64,000 nucleotides of DNA from assembly GCF_028368935.1 (NCBI RefSeq), contig NZ_JAQNDK010000005.1:434001-498000 (forward strand), in the 5' to 3' direction. Position numbers and translations under genes: made by a program. This document shows positions 1 through 8,303 of this stretch, piece by piece. The DNA comes from Sorangium aterium. GTDB lineage: Bacteria; Myxococcota_A; Polyangia; Polyangiales; Polyangiaceae. The notes below the pieces were generated by a model. The model was given only the letters and a program-made list of their open reading frames with translations, did not search any database and had not been told where the DNA came from. Each line of letters begins with the position of its first letter. Within the stretch, counting starts at the first letter, position 1.

Positions 1-2840
1 GCATCGCCTCGCTCGCCGAGACGATCTACGGGCGCGTCGAGGATGCGCTCGGCTACGCCCCGCAGGGCCGCACGGAGATCCTGATCACCGACGACTCCGA
101 GATGGCGAACGGGTCGGCCGGCACGCTCCCCTACAACTCGATCCACCTCCTCGCGTCCGGTCCGGACGACCTGTCGACGCTCGGCGACTACGACGACTGG
201 TACCTCGATCTCCTCACGCACGAGTTCACGCACATCGCGCACATCGACAACACGTCGGGGATCCCGGCGATCCTGAACGCGATCGTTGGCAAGACGTTCT
301 CGCCGAACCAGGTGCAGCCGCGGTGGATCATCGAGGGGCTCGCCGTGGTGAGCGAGAGCCACCACTCGAGCGGCGGCCGGATGCGCTCGAGCATGTTCGA
401 CATGTACCTGCGCGCCGACGTGCTCGAGGACAACATCGCGGGGCTCGATCAGATCTCGAGCTCCGCGTTCCGCTGGCCGCAGGGCAACCTCTGGTATCTC
501 TACGGATCGAGGTTCCTGGGCTGGATCATCGACGTCTACGGGCCCAACACGATGCGCGCGGTCTCCGCCGACTACGGGGCGTCGCTCATCCCGTGGGGGA
601 TCAACCGCGCCATCCGCCGCGTGACCGGCAGGACCTACGTCGAGCTGTACGAGGGCTGGAAGGACCACCTCCGCCAGCTCTACCGAGCGCAGATGGCGGC
701 CGTCGAGGCGCGCGGGCTCCGCGAGGGCGCGCGGCTCACCTACCACGGGCGCACGGCGCTCTACCCGCGGTTCGTTCCGCCCGCCGCGCGCCGGACCGAC
801 GCAGACGAGATCGTCTACTTCCGCGACGACGGCAGGGAGCGCCCCGGTATCTACCGCGTCTCCCTCGCCGCGCCCGCGCCCGGGAGCGAGCGCCGCGAAG
901 CGCTTGTCGCGCGCACCAACGCGCCCTCGCGACCGGCGTTCACGCCGGCGGGTGACCTGGTCTTCACGGCGCTCCTGCCGTGGCGCAACCACTACTACCG
1001 GAACGATCTGGTCCTGCTCCCGCGCGGCGAGGCGGCGCCGGACGGCGACGAGCCCTCGCGGCGCCGGTTGACGCAAGGCCTCCGATCCTCGGCCCCGGAC
1101 GTGAGCCCGACCGGAGATCTCGTCGCCTTCTCCCTCAACAGCAAGGGCACCCGCTACCTGGAGATCGCGCGGCTCTCCAGGGATGGGGCCCTGTCCGAGC
1201 GGCGCGATCTCGTCCCGAGCGCCCGCTTCGAGCAGGCCTACTCCCCGTCGTTCTCGCCCGACGGCAAGCGCCTCGCGTACAGCGTCTGGACCGCCGGCGG
1301 CTATCGCGACATCCGCGTGGTGGACGTCGCCACCGGCAGCTTCCGACAGGTGACCCGCGATCGCGCGACCGACATGAACCCCGTCTGGTCGCCCGACGGC
1401 GAGACGCTCTATTTCACCTCCGATCGCACCGGCATCCACAACGTCTACGCCTACGACGTCTCGTCCGGCGCGCTGCGCCAGGTCACGAACGTGAGACTCG
1501 GGGCCTTGCACCCGGCGATCAGCCCCGATGGCAAGACGCTTGTCTATGTTGGATATACCTCTCGCGGCCACGACCTCTTCGCCATGCCGCTCGATCCGGC
1601 GCGCTTCCTCCCGGCGCCGCCGCCCCCGGGCGATCGCCCCGATCCCGCCGCCGAGCCTTCGGCGGCGCGGCTCCAGCGCGTTCCTTACAACCCGCTTCCC
1701 ACGCTCGCGCCGCGCGCGATCACGCTCGACTACGCGCCCGGGAGCTATGGCTCGAACGCGCTCACGGTGAGCGTGACCGGCACCGACATCGTCGGTCGCC
1801 ACACGATCTTCGGCGAGCTCACCGTGCAGCCGGACGCGCCGGCCCCGAACGTCCTGCTCGGGTACAACTACGGCCGGCTGCCTGTCGACCTCGGCGTCCG
1901 CGCGTACCACAACATCTCGCCGCGCGGCGGCTACCGCTTCAACGGCCGAAACGTCGTCTACGACGAGCGGACGGTCGGGATCTCCTCGGGCGTCAGCTAT
2001 CCGATCCGCGGCGAGTTCTCGCGGCATACCCTGAGCGCGTCGTTCGGCAGCGCCGCGTTCAAGGGGCAGCTCCCCATCGGTGACAAGCTCGACCCGTATG
2101 CGCCCCGCACCATCCTCCCGCCGCGGGGCACGCTGAACCTCGCGCACCTCGGCTACGCATTCTCGAACGCCGAGGGCTCGATCGACGCCGCCGGCGCGCC
2201 GCGCGGGGTGTCGCTGAACGCTGGCCTCGATTACGCCGGCCCGGAGACGGGCAGCAGCTATACGTCCTACGCGTTCTCGACGGCCCTCACCGCCTACGTC
2301 GCCATGCCCTGGTCAGGCGATCACACCCTCGCGTTTCGCGTCGCCGGGGCGGTGTCTGGCGGCAACTTCCCGCGGGGCGCCAACTATGGCGTGGGCGGGT
2401 ACGATCTCGAGAACCTCACCCTCGTCGACTCATTGCTCACCGGGGTCACGAATAGCTCGTTCACGCTCCGTGGCTACGCGCCGGGCGCGATGTTCGGCCG
2501 CTCCTATTTCTCGCAGACGTTCGAGTACCGCGTGCCCGTCCTGCAGCCTGACCGCGGCCTCGTGACGCTGCCGATCTACCTGCGCCGCATCGACGCGAGC
2601 CTCTTCCTCGACCACGGCGGCGCATTCAACCGCTTCGAGATGGACGAGCTCGCCCTCTTCACGCGGAAGAGCCTGCTCTACTCGCCCCAGCTGCACGCCT
2701 CGGTCGGCGGCGAGCTGTGGCTGAGCTTGAACCTCGGGTACGTCCTCTCCTCGCAGATGCGCTTCGGGTACGCCTATGGCCTGAGCGATCTCGCGATCCC
2801 TGGCGGTCAGTTCTATTTCGTCGCGACGAACTCGTTCTGA
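1..2840 (+). CDS. Surface metalloprotease / beta-propeller / outer-membrane barrel protein, 5' end outside window
   Basis: The frame is open from base 3 to the stop at 2838-2840, with readable protein before the first internal ATG (102), so the gene starts upstream. At about 216-245 it encodes LTHEFTHIAHID, an HExxH zinc-protease motif; a downstream Glu in RWIIEGLAV (about 320-345) is placed like the third ligand of gluzincins. Around 1240-1600 are three SPDGK/SPDGE-type repeats (FSPDGKRLAYS, WSPDGETLYFTSD, ISPDGKTLVYV), typical of TolB-like PD40 propellers. From about 1760 the aromatic-rich alternating sequence, ending in Phe (ATNSF), resembles a D15/BamA-like beta-barrel. I infer an outer-membrane protein carrying a peptidase and a propeller. 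Substrate unknown; no signal peptide is visible because the start is missing. Confidence 0.8.
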   Translation, partial: IASLAETIYGRVEDALGYAPQGRTEILITDDSEMANGSAGTLPYNSIHLLASGPDDLSTLGDYDDWYLDLLTHEFTHIAHIDNTSGIPAILNAIVGKTFSPNQVQPRWIIEGLAVVSESHHSSGGRMRSSMFDMYLRADVLEDNIAGLDQISSSAFRWPQGNLWYLYGSRFLGWIIDVYGPNTMRAVSADYGASLIPWGINRAIRRVTGRTYVELYEGWKDHLRQLYRAQMAAVEARGLREGARLTYHGRTALYPRFVPPAARRTDADEIVYFRDDGRERPGIYRVSLAAPAPGSERREALVARTNAPSRPAFTPAGDLVFTALLPWRNHYYRNDLVLLPRGEAAPDGDEPSRRRLTQGLRSSAPDVSPTGDLVAFSLNSKGTRYLEIARLSRDGALSERRDLVPSARFEQAYSPSFSPDGKRLAYSVWTAGGYRDIRVVDVATGSFRQVTRDRATDMNPVWSPDGETLYFTSDRTGIHNVYAYDVSSGALRQVTNVRLGALHPAISPDGKTLVYVGYTSRGHDLFAMPLDPARFLPAPPPPGDRPDPAAEPSAARLQRVPYNPLPTLAPRAITLDYAPGSYGSNALTVSVTGTDIVGRHTIFGELTVQPDAPAPNVLLGYNYGRLPVDLGVRAYHNISPRGGYRFNGRNVVYDERTVGISSGVSYPIRGEFSRHTLSASFGSAAFKGQLPIGDKLDPYAPRTILPPRGTLNLAHLGYAFSNAEGSIDAAGAPRGVSLNAGLDYAGPETGSSYTSYAFSTALTAYVAMPWSGDHTLAFRVAGAVSGGNFPRGANYGVGGYDLENLTLVDSLLTGVTNSSFTLRGYAPGAMFGRSYFSQTFEYRVPVLQPDRGLVTLPIYLRRIDASLFLDHGGAFNRFEMDELALFTRKSLLYSPQLHASVGGELWLSLNLGYVLSSQMRFGYAYGLSDLAIPGGQFYFVATNSF

Positions 2841-2899
2841 GCGCCGCGCGCCTGCTGGAAATTTTGCCCGCGCCGACCGCTTCGCCGAGGGTGCTCGGC

Positions 2900-3421
2900 A
2901 TGCGCTGCGTCCTCCTCGCCCTGAGCCTCTTGCCCCTCGCCAGCTGCGGCATCGCCCCGAGCAACTCCCAGCGCCTCACCGAAGCGGCGCTCGAGATGAA
3001 CACGGCTGCCCGGTTCGGCCGCATGGATGTCGCGCTCGAGCGCGTCGGCTCGAACGCGCGCCAGGATTTCATGAATCGTCACGCCGGGTGGGGCACCCGC
3101 CTCCGGGTCGTCGACGTGGAGTTCGGCGGCTTCGAGATGACCCAGCGCGATGAAGCCGAGGTCTACCTCGACGTCCTCTGGCTGCGGGACGACGAGGCCA
3201 CGGTCCGCAGCACCCGGGTGGCGCAGCGCTGGCGCGACGAACGGGGCCATTGGGAGCTCATCGGCGAGGAGCGACGAGAGGGCGACACTGGGCTCCTCGG
3301 CGAGCCCCCGCCCGATGCGCCCCGGCCCACGCAGAACGGGGCTGGCGATTCGGCGAGCGCGACCGACATGGTTCGGCAGCCCGGCCGGAGCCTCCACACG
3401 CGTGTGATTCGCGACGAGTGA
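2900..3421 (+). CDS. Putative small lipoprotein of unknown function
   Basis: 173 aa. The ATG at 2900 gives MRCVLLALSLLPLASCG, a short type II signal with lipobox LASC (Cys16), so I prefer it to longer in-frame starts that overlap the preceding gene. The mature part has a conserved-looking centre (DVEFGGFEMTQRDEAEVYLDVLW, then TRVAQRWRDERGHWELIGEE) that reads like a small alpha+beta sensing or NTF2-type fold, followed by a disordered Pro-rich tail. It starts 59 nt after the barrel protein and may be co-transcribed with it. I do not recognise a named family. Confidence 0.7.
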   Translation: MRCVLLALSLLPLASCGIAPSNSQRLTEAALEMNTAARFGRMDVALERVGSNARQDFMNRHAGWGTRLRVVDVEFGGFEMTQRDEAEVYLDVLWLRDDEATVRSTRVAQRWRDERGHWELIGEERREGDTGLLGEPPPDAPRPTQNGAGDSASATDMVRQPGRSLHTRVIRDE

Positions 3422-3581
3422 TCGCCGCCGCGGACGAGGTGTACGGCCGTGCGCAGCGGGACGCGCGCGGACGAGCACGACGCCGGCGTGCGCGGCCTCG
3501 GTGAGCGCCGGGATCGCAACAGCGCGGGGATGCGACGGGCGGTGCGCCGTGCGCGGCCGATCGACCGCGCCTCGCACTCCA

Positions 3582-3761
3582 TCAAGCAGCCGGCGAAGGG
3601 CTCGCAGGAGCGGCGCTCTTCGGAGCGCGGGGCTTCTTGGCCTTGCCAGCGACCTCCGTCGGGGCCTTCGCCAGCTTGCTGCGCTTCGCGCGCTCCTTCT
3701 TGGCAGCCTGCGCCTTGCGGCGCCTCATCTTCATCGACTGGCGGCGATCGCGCTTGCCCAT
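3582..3761 (-). CDS. Very basic 59-aa protein of unknown function
   Basis: The ATG at 3761 is preceded on the minus strand by AGGAG with about 9 nt spacing, which decides the start over longer in-frame options. The product begins MGKRDRRQSMKMRRRKAQAA and is about one-third Lys/Arg, with an Ala/Pro-rich C-terminal tail. The composition suggests an RNA- or ribosome-binding peptide, but that is inference only. It lies convergent to the preceding lipoprotein gene. No domain is recognisable. Confidence 0.6.
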   Translation of the reverse strand: MGKRDRRQSMKMRRRKAQAAKKERAKRSKLAKAPTEVAGKAKKPRAPKSAAPASPSPAA

Positions 3762-4143
3762 CTGCTTCAATCTCCTCACGGTCGGGGGCGCGGCATCATG
3801 ACGACAGCTCGCCAGGCGAGCCCCATCCTGCACCGGTGGATGGCCTACCGCGGGGCCCCTCAAAGGGAGCGGGACTCTGCCCAAGAGCGAATGGAAGCGC
3901 AAGGGGCAATGCGCCCGGAGATGCGGTTCTCGTGCTAGACGAGTGTGCAGTGCATCGCGCCGCCGTCAGGTGTCGACGTCCGCGACCTCCGCCTCCCCGC
4001 CTTCGGCCGCATGGTCACGCGGTCACAGCAGTCACATCCGTCACATCCGTCACATCAGAGGCGCGCGCGCTCGTTCCGAAGGATCCGAAGGATCCGCAAC
4101 GTTCGCGCAGGATCCGCGCTGCCTGAGCCGCACCCGCCAGGGC
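3762..4143. other. Gene-free gap with short tandem repeats
   Basis: I see no convincing gene. Three 9-bp units tcacatccg/tcacatccg/tcacatcag lie at 4032-4058 and two copies of ccgaaggat at 4076-4093. Open frames across the gap have Arg/Ser-rich composition without family features. The minus-strand side carries the promoter region of the 59-aa gene. Confidence 0.5.
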
Positions 4144-4395
4144 TCAGCCGCCGACCGCGCCGTCCAGCGCGACTTCGCGGCCGCGCACCTCGAGGCGGTA
4201 CCGGGAGTTTACGGTCTCTATGTAGAAGACCTCGCGCCCGGCGAGGCGCAGCACGCGCTTGACCGGCGTCGTGACGTATTCATGCATTCCGTCGGAGAAC
4301 TCGATGACGATGACCGAGCCTTTCCGTGGTGCACGGACGAGCCGGCCAACGACTGCGCGTGATCCCCGGCCGAGCTTGCGGAGCACAACCTGCAC
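4144..4395 (-). CDS. Conserved-looking hypothetical protein, 83 aa
   Basis: The C-terminal two-thirds reads as a compact fold (GSVIVIEFSDGMHEYVTTP, KRVLRLAGREVFYIETVNS) of beta-rich character; I recognise no family. The frame is open upstream to 4458, but a TAGCAT element (4408-4403 on the minus strand) would put transcription start at the GTG at 4395, so I propose that start. An alternative GTG is at 4386. No Shine-Dalgarno sequence is visible for any of them. Confidence 0.5.
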   Translation of the reverse strand: MQVVLRKLGRGSRAVVGRLVRAPRKGSVIVIEFSDGMHEYVTTPVKRVLRLAGREVFYIETVNSRYRLEVRGREVALDGAVGG

Positions 4396-4402
4396 AACAG
4401 AG

Positions 4403-4408
4403 ATGCTA
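4403..4408 (-). promoter_or_regulatory. Candidate -10 element TAGCAT, 7 nt before a GTG
   Basis: On the minus strand TAGCAT is followed by CTCTGTT and then GTG, the geometry of a leaderless transcript. I see no good -35. The same arrangement recurs at other genes in the window. Confidence 0.35.
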
Positions 4409-4458
4409 GCACGCAGATCTCGGCCGAGCACAAGCTGCACAAGCAGCGCCTCTCGCAA

Positions 4459-4885
4459 CTAGGTCCCACCCTGGCCCAGGGTGTCCGGCTGCATCGGAGC
4501 GGCCCGGACCTTCGCGCCGCGGACGGCCAGCCGGAGGGGCCGGGCCCCCCGAGCGGAAAGTTTCCATGAATCGATCGCTGCCGCGGCCCGCGGCGTGGAC
4601 GATGATCCTGCACACCTGTCGGCCCCCAGACAGGCACAGCGGTCCGTTGCGCACCGTCATCGCCGGATCCTGGTGAGGGCGGAAATCGCGATGAACGATT
4701 TCCGCCTTGCGGAGGCCTCGTGCAGGCCGCGCAGTGGTCTGCCTGACGGGCCGACAATGCGCGCGGTCTCGTCGGCCGCGTGGACCTTGCCCGGGGGCAC
4801 GGCGCGGCGTTCAGGTGCATCTGCGCAGCGCGGCGCACCGCGAGCGGCCTGGCGCGCTGCGGCTCGGCGGCTCGTCAGCTCCGCG
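4459..4885. other. Gene-free gap with a strongly paired segment (4618-4755)
   Basis: No supported gene. A 7-bp hairpin lies at 4467-4483 (CACCCTG/CAGGGTG). A perfect 11-bp inverted repeat lies at 4678-4706 (GGCGGAAATCG and its complement, 7-nt loop). It is enclosed by an 8-bp match GTCGGCCC (4618-4625) with GGGCCGAC (4748-4755) plus an inner 5-bp match (4631-4635 with 4741-4745). A further 5-bp hairpin lies at 4714-4728. A competing hairpin TCCGC-CTT-GCGGA (4701-4713) would break the 11-bp stem. Together these could fold into a branched RNA, strand unknown. Confidence 0.35.
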
Positions 4886-6169
4886 TCAGCGGCGCTGGGC
4901 TGTCGCGCCGGTCCGGTTGTTCGGATCGCTCACGCCGGGCGCGCCCTTGTCGGCGAAGTAGGTGCGGAGCATATCGCATGCGACGTTCGTCGCCTTCACG
5001 CGCCATTTCGCGCTGTTGGCGACCATCACGGAGATGGCGACCTCCGGCTTGCGGCTCGGCGCGAACCCCACGAACCAGGTGTAGAAGGGCCCCTCGGGCG
5101 TCGGCTTCGTGAGCGTCCCCGTCTTGCCGGCGACGCGGATATCCGGGAGGTAGGGGCGGCCGTTGCGATCATGGAACGAACGGTAGCTCGTGCCGTTATC
5201 CACCGTCGCCTCCATCATTGCGGTCACCGCGTTGGCGGTGCTCTCGTCCATCACCCGCTTGAGCACCTGGCGCTCGCTCGGGCCCTGGTAGATGTCGCCG
5301 ACCTCGTCCTTGACGCTCGACACGACGTGGAGCCGGATCATCTCGCCGCCGTTGGCGACCGTGGTCGCCAGGTTCGCCCCCTGGAACGGCGACAGCGTCG
5401 TGTTCCAGAAGCCCGCCGCGGTCCGCGCGAAGCCGAGCTCGTCTTCCGGGAGCGAGATCGTGCTCGTCGCGACCTTCACATCGAACGGCGTGTCCTGCCC
5501 CCAGCCGAGCTTCTCGGCCACGGCGCCGAGCTTCTCGCGGTCGAGGTTCTTCGCGGCGAGCCGCGCGAACACCGTGTTGATGCTCCGGCCCATCGCCTGC
5601 GCGAGCGTCGCGCAGTACTTGTCGCGACGCTTGTTGTCGACAAGGTCCGCCGGCCGGATCGAGTGCTCGCCGCCCGAATAACACTGCTTGGTGTTCGGGC
5701 TCAGGCCGGCCTCGACGAGGGCGGTGCCGGTCACGACCTTGAAGACGCTCGCCGACGGCGCGGTGGCCTCCGCGGCGACGTCGTGCATCGCCCCCTCGTT
5801 CACGTAGCTCGCCCAGACCAGCACCTTCCCGGTACGGATATCGGTCATGACGACCGCGCCCTCGGGGACCTGGCCTGCCCGCAGGAAGCCGATCGCCGCC
5901 CGCTGGTACATCGGATCGATGGTCAGCTCCGCGACGCGGTCGCCGTGCGCCGGCGCCGTGGGCGGGGTCCTCCGGTCGTCGATGCGCGTCAGATCGAGGT
6001 CCGTGAGCGGCGGCGGCGTCACGGTCCGCGTGATCGTCGGGCTCCCGGCGGTCGTCTTCTTGGCGAGCAGCCCTCCGAGCTGGACGTCGTGCTCGCGCAG
6101 CATGGGGAGGGTCACGGCCACGAGCCCCACGGCTGCACCGACGGCGATCCACTGACGCATGTCGCGCAT
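4886..6169 (-). CDS. Penicillin-binding protein, transpeptidase domain only
   Basis: 427 aa. The start MRDMRQW gives an N-terminal membrane anchor (about residues 7-23). The open frame continues about 590 nt upstream into the porin gene as Arg-rich sequence, which I reject. The penicillin-binding transpeptidase motifs are all present in order: SVFK at 141-144 with the acylating Ser141, SIN at 196-198 and KTGT at 349-352. It cross-links peptidoglycan peptides in the periplasm. There is no transglycosylase domain and the stretch before the transpeptidase is short (about 80 residues after the anchor), unlike full-length class A or FtsI-type proteins. Cys163 and Cys186 flank the active-site region and could form a disulfide. 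It follows the porin gene on the same strand. Confidence 0.88.
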   Translation of the reverse strand: MRDMRQWIAVGAAVGLVAVTLPMLREHDVQLGGLLAKKTTAGSPTITRTVTPPPLTDLDLTRIDDRRTPPTAPAHGDRVAELTIDPMYQRAAIGFLRAGQVPEGAVVMTDIRTGKVLVWASYVNEGAMHDVAAEATAPSASVFKVVTGTALVEAGLSPNTKQCYSGGEHSIRPADLVDNKRRDKYCATLAQAMGRSINTVFARLAAKNLDREKLGAVAEKLGWGQDTPFDVKVATSTISLPEDELGFARTAAGFWNTTLSPFQGANLATTVANGGEMIRLHVVSSVKDEVGDIYQGPSERQVLKRVMDESTANAVTAMMEATVDNGTSYRSFHDRNGRPYLPDIRVAGKTGTLTKPTPEGPFYTWFVGFAPSRKPEVAISVMVANSAKWRVKATNVACDMLRTYFADKGAPGVSDPNNRTGATAQRR

Positions 6170-6289
6170 GGCCCGACGGGTACCCCGCCACGCTGTCCTG
6201 GGCCAAAATTGAGGCGCGCGAGCTCGCCGCGGGGCTCCCGCGCCGCCGGCGCGCCGCGCGGAGCGCCCGCGGCGCGGATCGTTGGAGGG

Positions 6290-6326
6290 CAAAAGGATGA
6301 AGGGCGCGGCCGGGACGCCGGCCGCG
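6290..6326 (-). terminator. Rho-independent-type terminator after the porin gene
   Basis: A perfect 9-bp stem CGCGGCCGG/CCGGCCGCG with a GACG loop (6305-6326) lies 16 nt past the porin stop on the minus strand. It is followed by a T-rich run, CCCTTCATCCTTTT. Confidence 0.65.
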
Positions 6327-6342
6327 GTGGGGCGGGGGCGCG

Positions 6343-8091
6343 TCAGAACGACATGCTGACCCTGGCGCCGAGCTCGTGCAGCGCGTGCGCGTCCGGATTG
6401 GCGGGCGTCACCGTATTGCCTGGCACCCGGAGGAGGTTCTCGCTGGAGCCGCTGCCGGGCGTCAGGTAGGCGCTGTAATTCACGCCGAGCCGCACGTTTT
6501 TCGTGTACCAGTAGTTCGCGGCGAGGCCGATCTGCATGACGTTGAGGTCGGTGCCCGGCCCCCCCTCGGCGCCCGGCGTCTTCTCGTCGTACCCACCCCC
6601 GCGGGACGCGCCGTCGTACGTCGCGTTGATCCCCGCGAGGAGCGCCGCCACCTCGAGCCCCGACTTCGGCTTCTCGAGCTCCTTCGTCAGATCGACCTTC
6701 GTCGGGCGCGGGCTGAACCCGGGATCGCCGCTGACGAAGGCGTCGCCGACCGGCCACGCCGAGAGCTGCACGTACCAGCCGAGCCCCTTCACCTGCCCGA
6801 GCCGTTCGGTGTTGGTGAGCTGAAAGCCCTCCACGCCCTCGCGCGTCTGGTTCGCGACGTAGTACGCCTCGGCCCGGAGCTCGACCATCTTGATGGGCAG
6901 CCGGAGCTCGCCGCCGATCGCGGCCTGCGTGGCCGACGGGATGACGTGGATCGGGCGCTTCAGCGAGTCCGTGTAGCCGGCGCCCCAGAGCGTGTAGCCC
7001 TGCCCCGTCCTGATGGGCGCATAGTCGTAGCCCACGTACTTCTGGTCGCGGTCGCCATAGCGCGCGCTGACGCCGATCTGCGCCTTCGCGAGCAACCCCT
7101 TCTTGTCGCTCGCGAACGGGCGCGCAGCCACGCGGCCGATGAAATCGAACTGGCTGTCGACGCCCGGCCGGTTCTGCCCGTCGCCGCCGACCACGCTGAC
7201 GCCGTAGACGACCATCCTGTCAGCGACGTCGCCCCAGATCGTCAGGCCGATGTCCTTGCCCTCGGGGTAGGCGAAGCTCCGGGTCGCGATGTTGCGCTCC
7301 ATGAACGTCGTGCTGTTGTCGCTCGTCTGGTTATCCATCGAGAAGAACGCCTGGTGCTGCCCGAACAGGAAGTTGAGCGCGGGCATGACCGAGTAATTGA
7401 TCCAGGCGTCGGCGAGCACGGCGTTCGCGGTGGTGCTCTCGACAGGCGCGAAGCGCGCGCTATCGGCCGTCGGCGGTTGCCCGGCCGGGCCGGCGGCGTT
7501 CTCGGTCCGGCCGTTGGCGTTCCCGAGCCCCTGGCCGCCGAAGTCGACGTCGACATCGAAGGAAAATCTCTTCAGGAACTCGCCGGCCACCTCGAGCCGC
7601 GCGCGGCGAATGAAGAAGCGCGGCTTGAGCGCGCTCCCACCGCCCGTCGCCGACACGTCCGACACGCCGGCGCCGAAGCTGCTGGCGAAGTCGAAGTTCA
7701 GCCTCCCCTTCGGGTAGAGCCGGAAGTTGTCGTTGGCGTCCCGGAGGAAGAAGCCGCCGTGCCAGCCGGCGAGCGGCTGCTGCTCTTCTTTCACGACGGC
7801 GGCCTCGGCGGTCGGCGCGAACACCTGCGCAGGCGGAGGCGGAGGCGGCGCGGCGGTCGGCTCCGCTCCAGGGGGCGGCAGCGGCTCTGCGGGCGGCGCC
7901 GCGTCGGGCGGCGGCGCGGGGGCCGGAGCGGCAGCGGCAGCGGGCGGAACCGCGCCGGCAGGAGCCGGGGCAGCGGCCGGAGGCGGCGCCGGGGCAGGTT
8001 GCGCTGGGCCCTGGGGTCCAGGCTGTGCTAGCGCCGAAAGGCCCGACAGCGTAACAGTCATGCCCAGCAGCGCCGATGTAGCTAACCTCAT
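6343..8091 (-). CDS. Phosphate-selective porin O/P-type outer-membrane protein
   Basis: 582 aa. ATG at 8091 is preceded by GGGAG (8-nt spacing) and gives a signal peptide ending ALAQ. Residues about 25-95 are a Pro/Ala-rich linker. The remainder has the OprO/OprP layout: GGFFLRDANDNFRLYPKG near the barrel start, then the family-typical FFIRRARLEVAGEFLKRFSF and FDVDVDFG, and a C-terminal strand ending in Phe (GARVSMSF). The family forms trimeric anion channels; the real substrate here is not readable. The Pro/Ala-rich periplasmic spacer is longer than in the Pseudomonas proteins and might reach into peptidoglycan. It is divergent from phoH. Confidence 0.85.
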   Translation of the reverse strand: MRLATSALLGMTVTLSGLSALAQPGPQGPAQPAPAPPPAAAPAPAGAVPPAAAAAPAPAPPPDAAPPAEPLPPPGAEPTAAPPPPPPAQVFAPTAEAAVVKEEQQPLAGWHGGFFLRDANDNFRLYPKGRLNFDFASSFGAGVSDVSATGGGSALKPRFFIRRARLEVAGEFLKRFSFDVDVDFGGQGLGNANGRTENAAGPAGQPPTADSARFAPVESTTANAVLADAWINYSVMPALNFLFGQHQAFFSMDNQTSDNSTTFMERNIATRSFAYPEGKDIGLTIWGDVADRMVVYGVSVVGGDGQNRPGVDSQFDFIGRVAARPFASDKKGLLAKAQIGVSARYGDRDQKYVGYDYAPIRTGQGYTLWGAGYTDSLKRPIHVIPSATQAAIGGELRLPIKMVELRAEAYYVANQTREGVEGFQLTNTERLGQVKGLGWYVQLSAWPVGDAFVSGDPGFSPRPTKVDLTKELEKPKSGLEVAALLAGINATYDGASRGGGYDEKTPGAEGGPGTDLNVMQIGLAANYWYTKNVRLGVNYSAYLTPGSGSSENLLRVPGNTVTPANPDAHALHELGARVSMSF

Positions 8092-8303
8092 GCAGTTCTC
8101 CCTGTGTGCGGCTCGCCCGCTCGCCGGATCTCGCACGCACTACAACGCGAAAATATGACCAGGACGTTACGATTCTGTGTAGGCCATACGGCGAGCGACC
8201 GCGACATTCGAGCGAGATGTGAGCCGCGTCAAGGTCCTGCTCATGGAATGGCAGCGCGTGCCAGCGGCGGAGCGTCGGGGCAGCGGCGGGGAAGGATCAC
8301 GGG

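Noticed and set aside
6376-8031. Plus-strand frame opposite the porin
   Set aside because: Shadow of a gene with a clear signal peptide and porin motifs.
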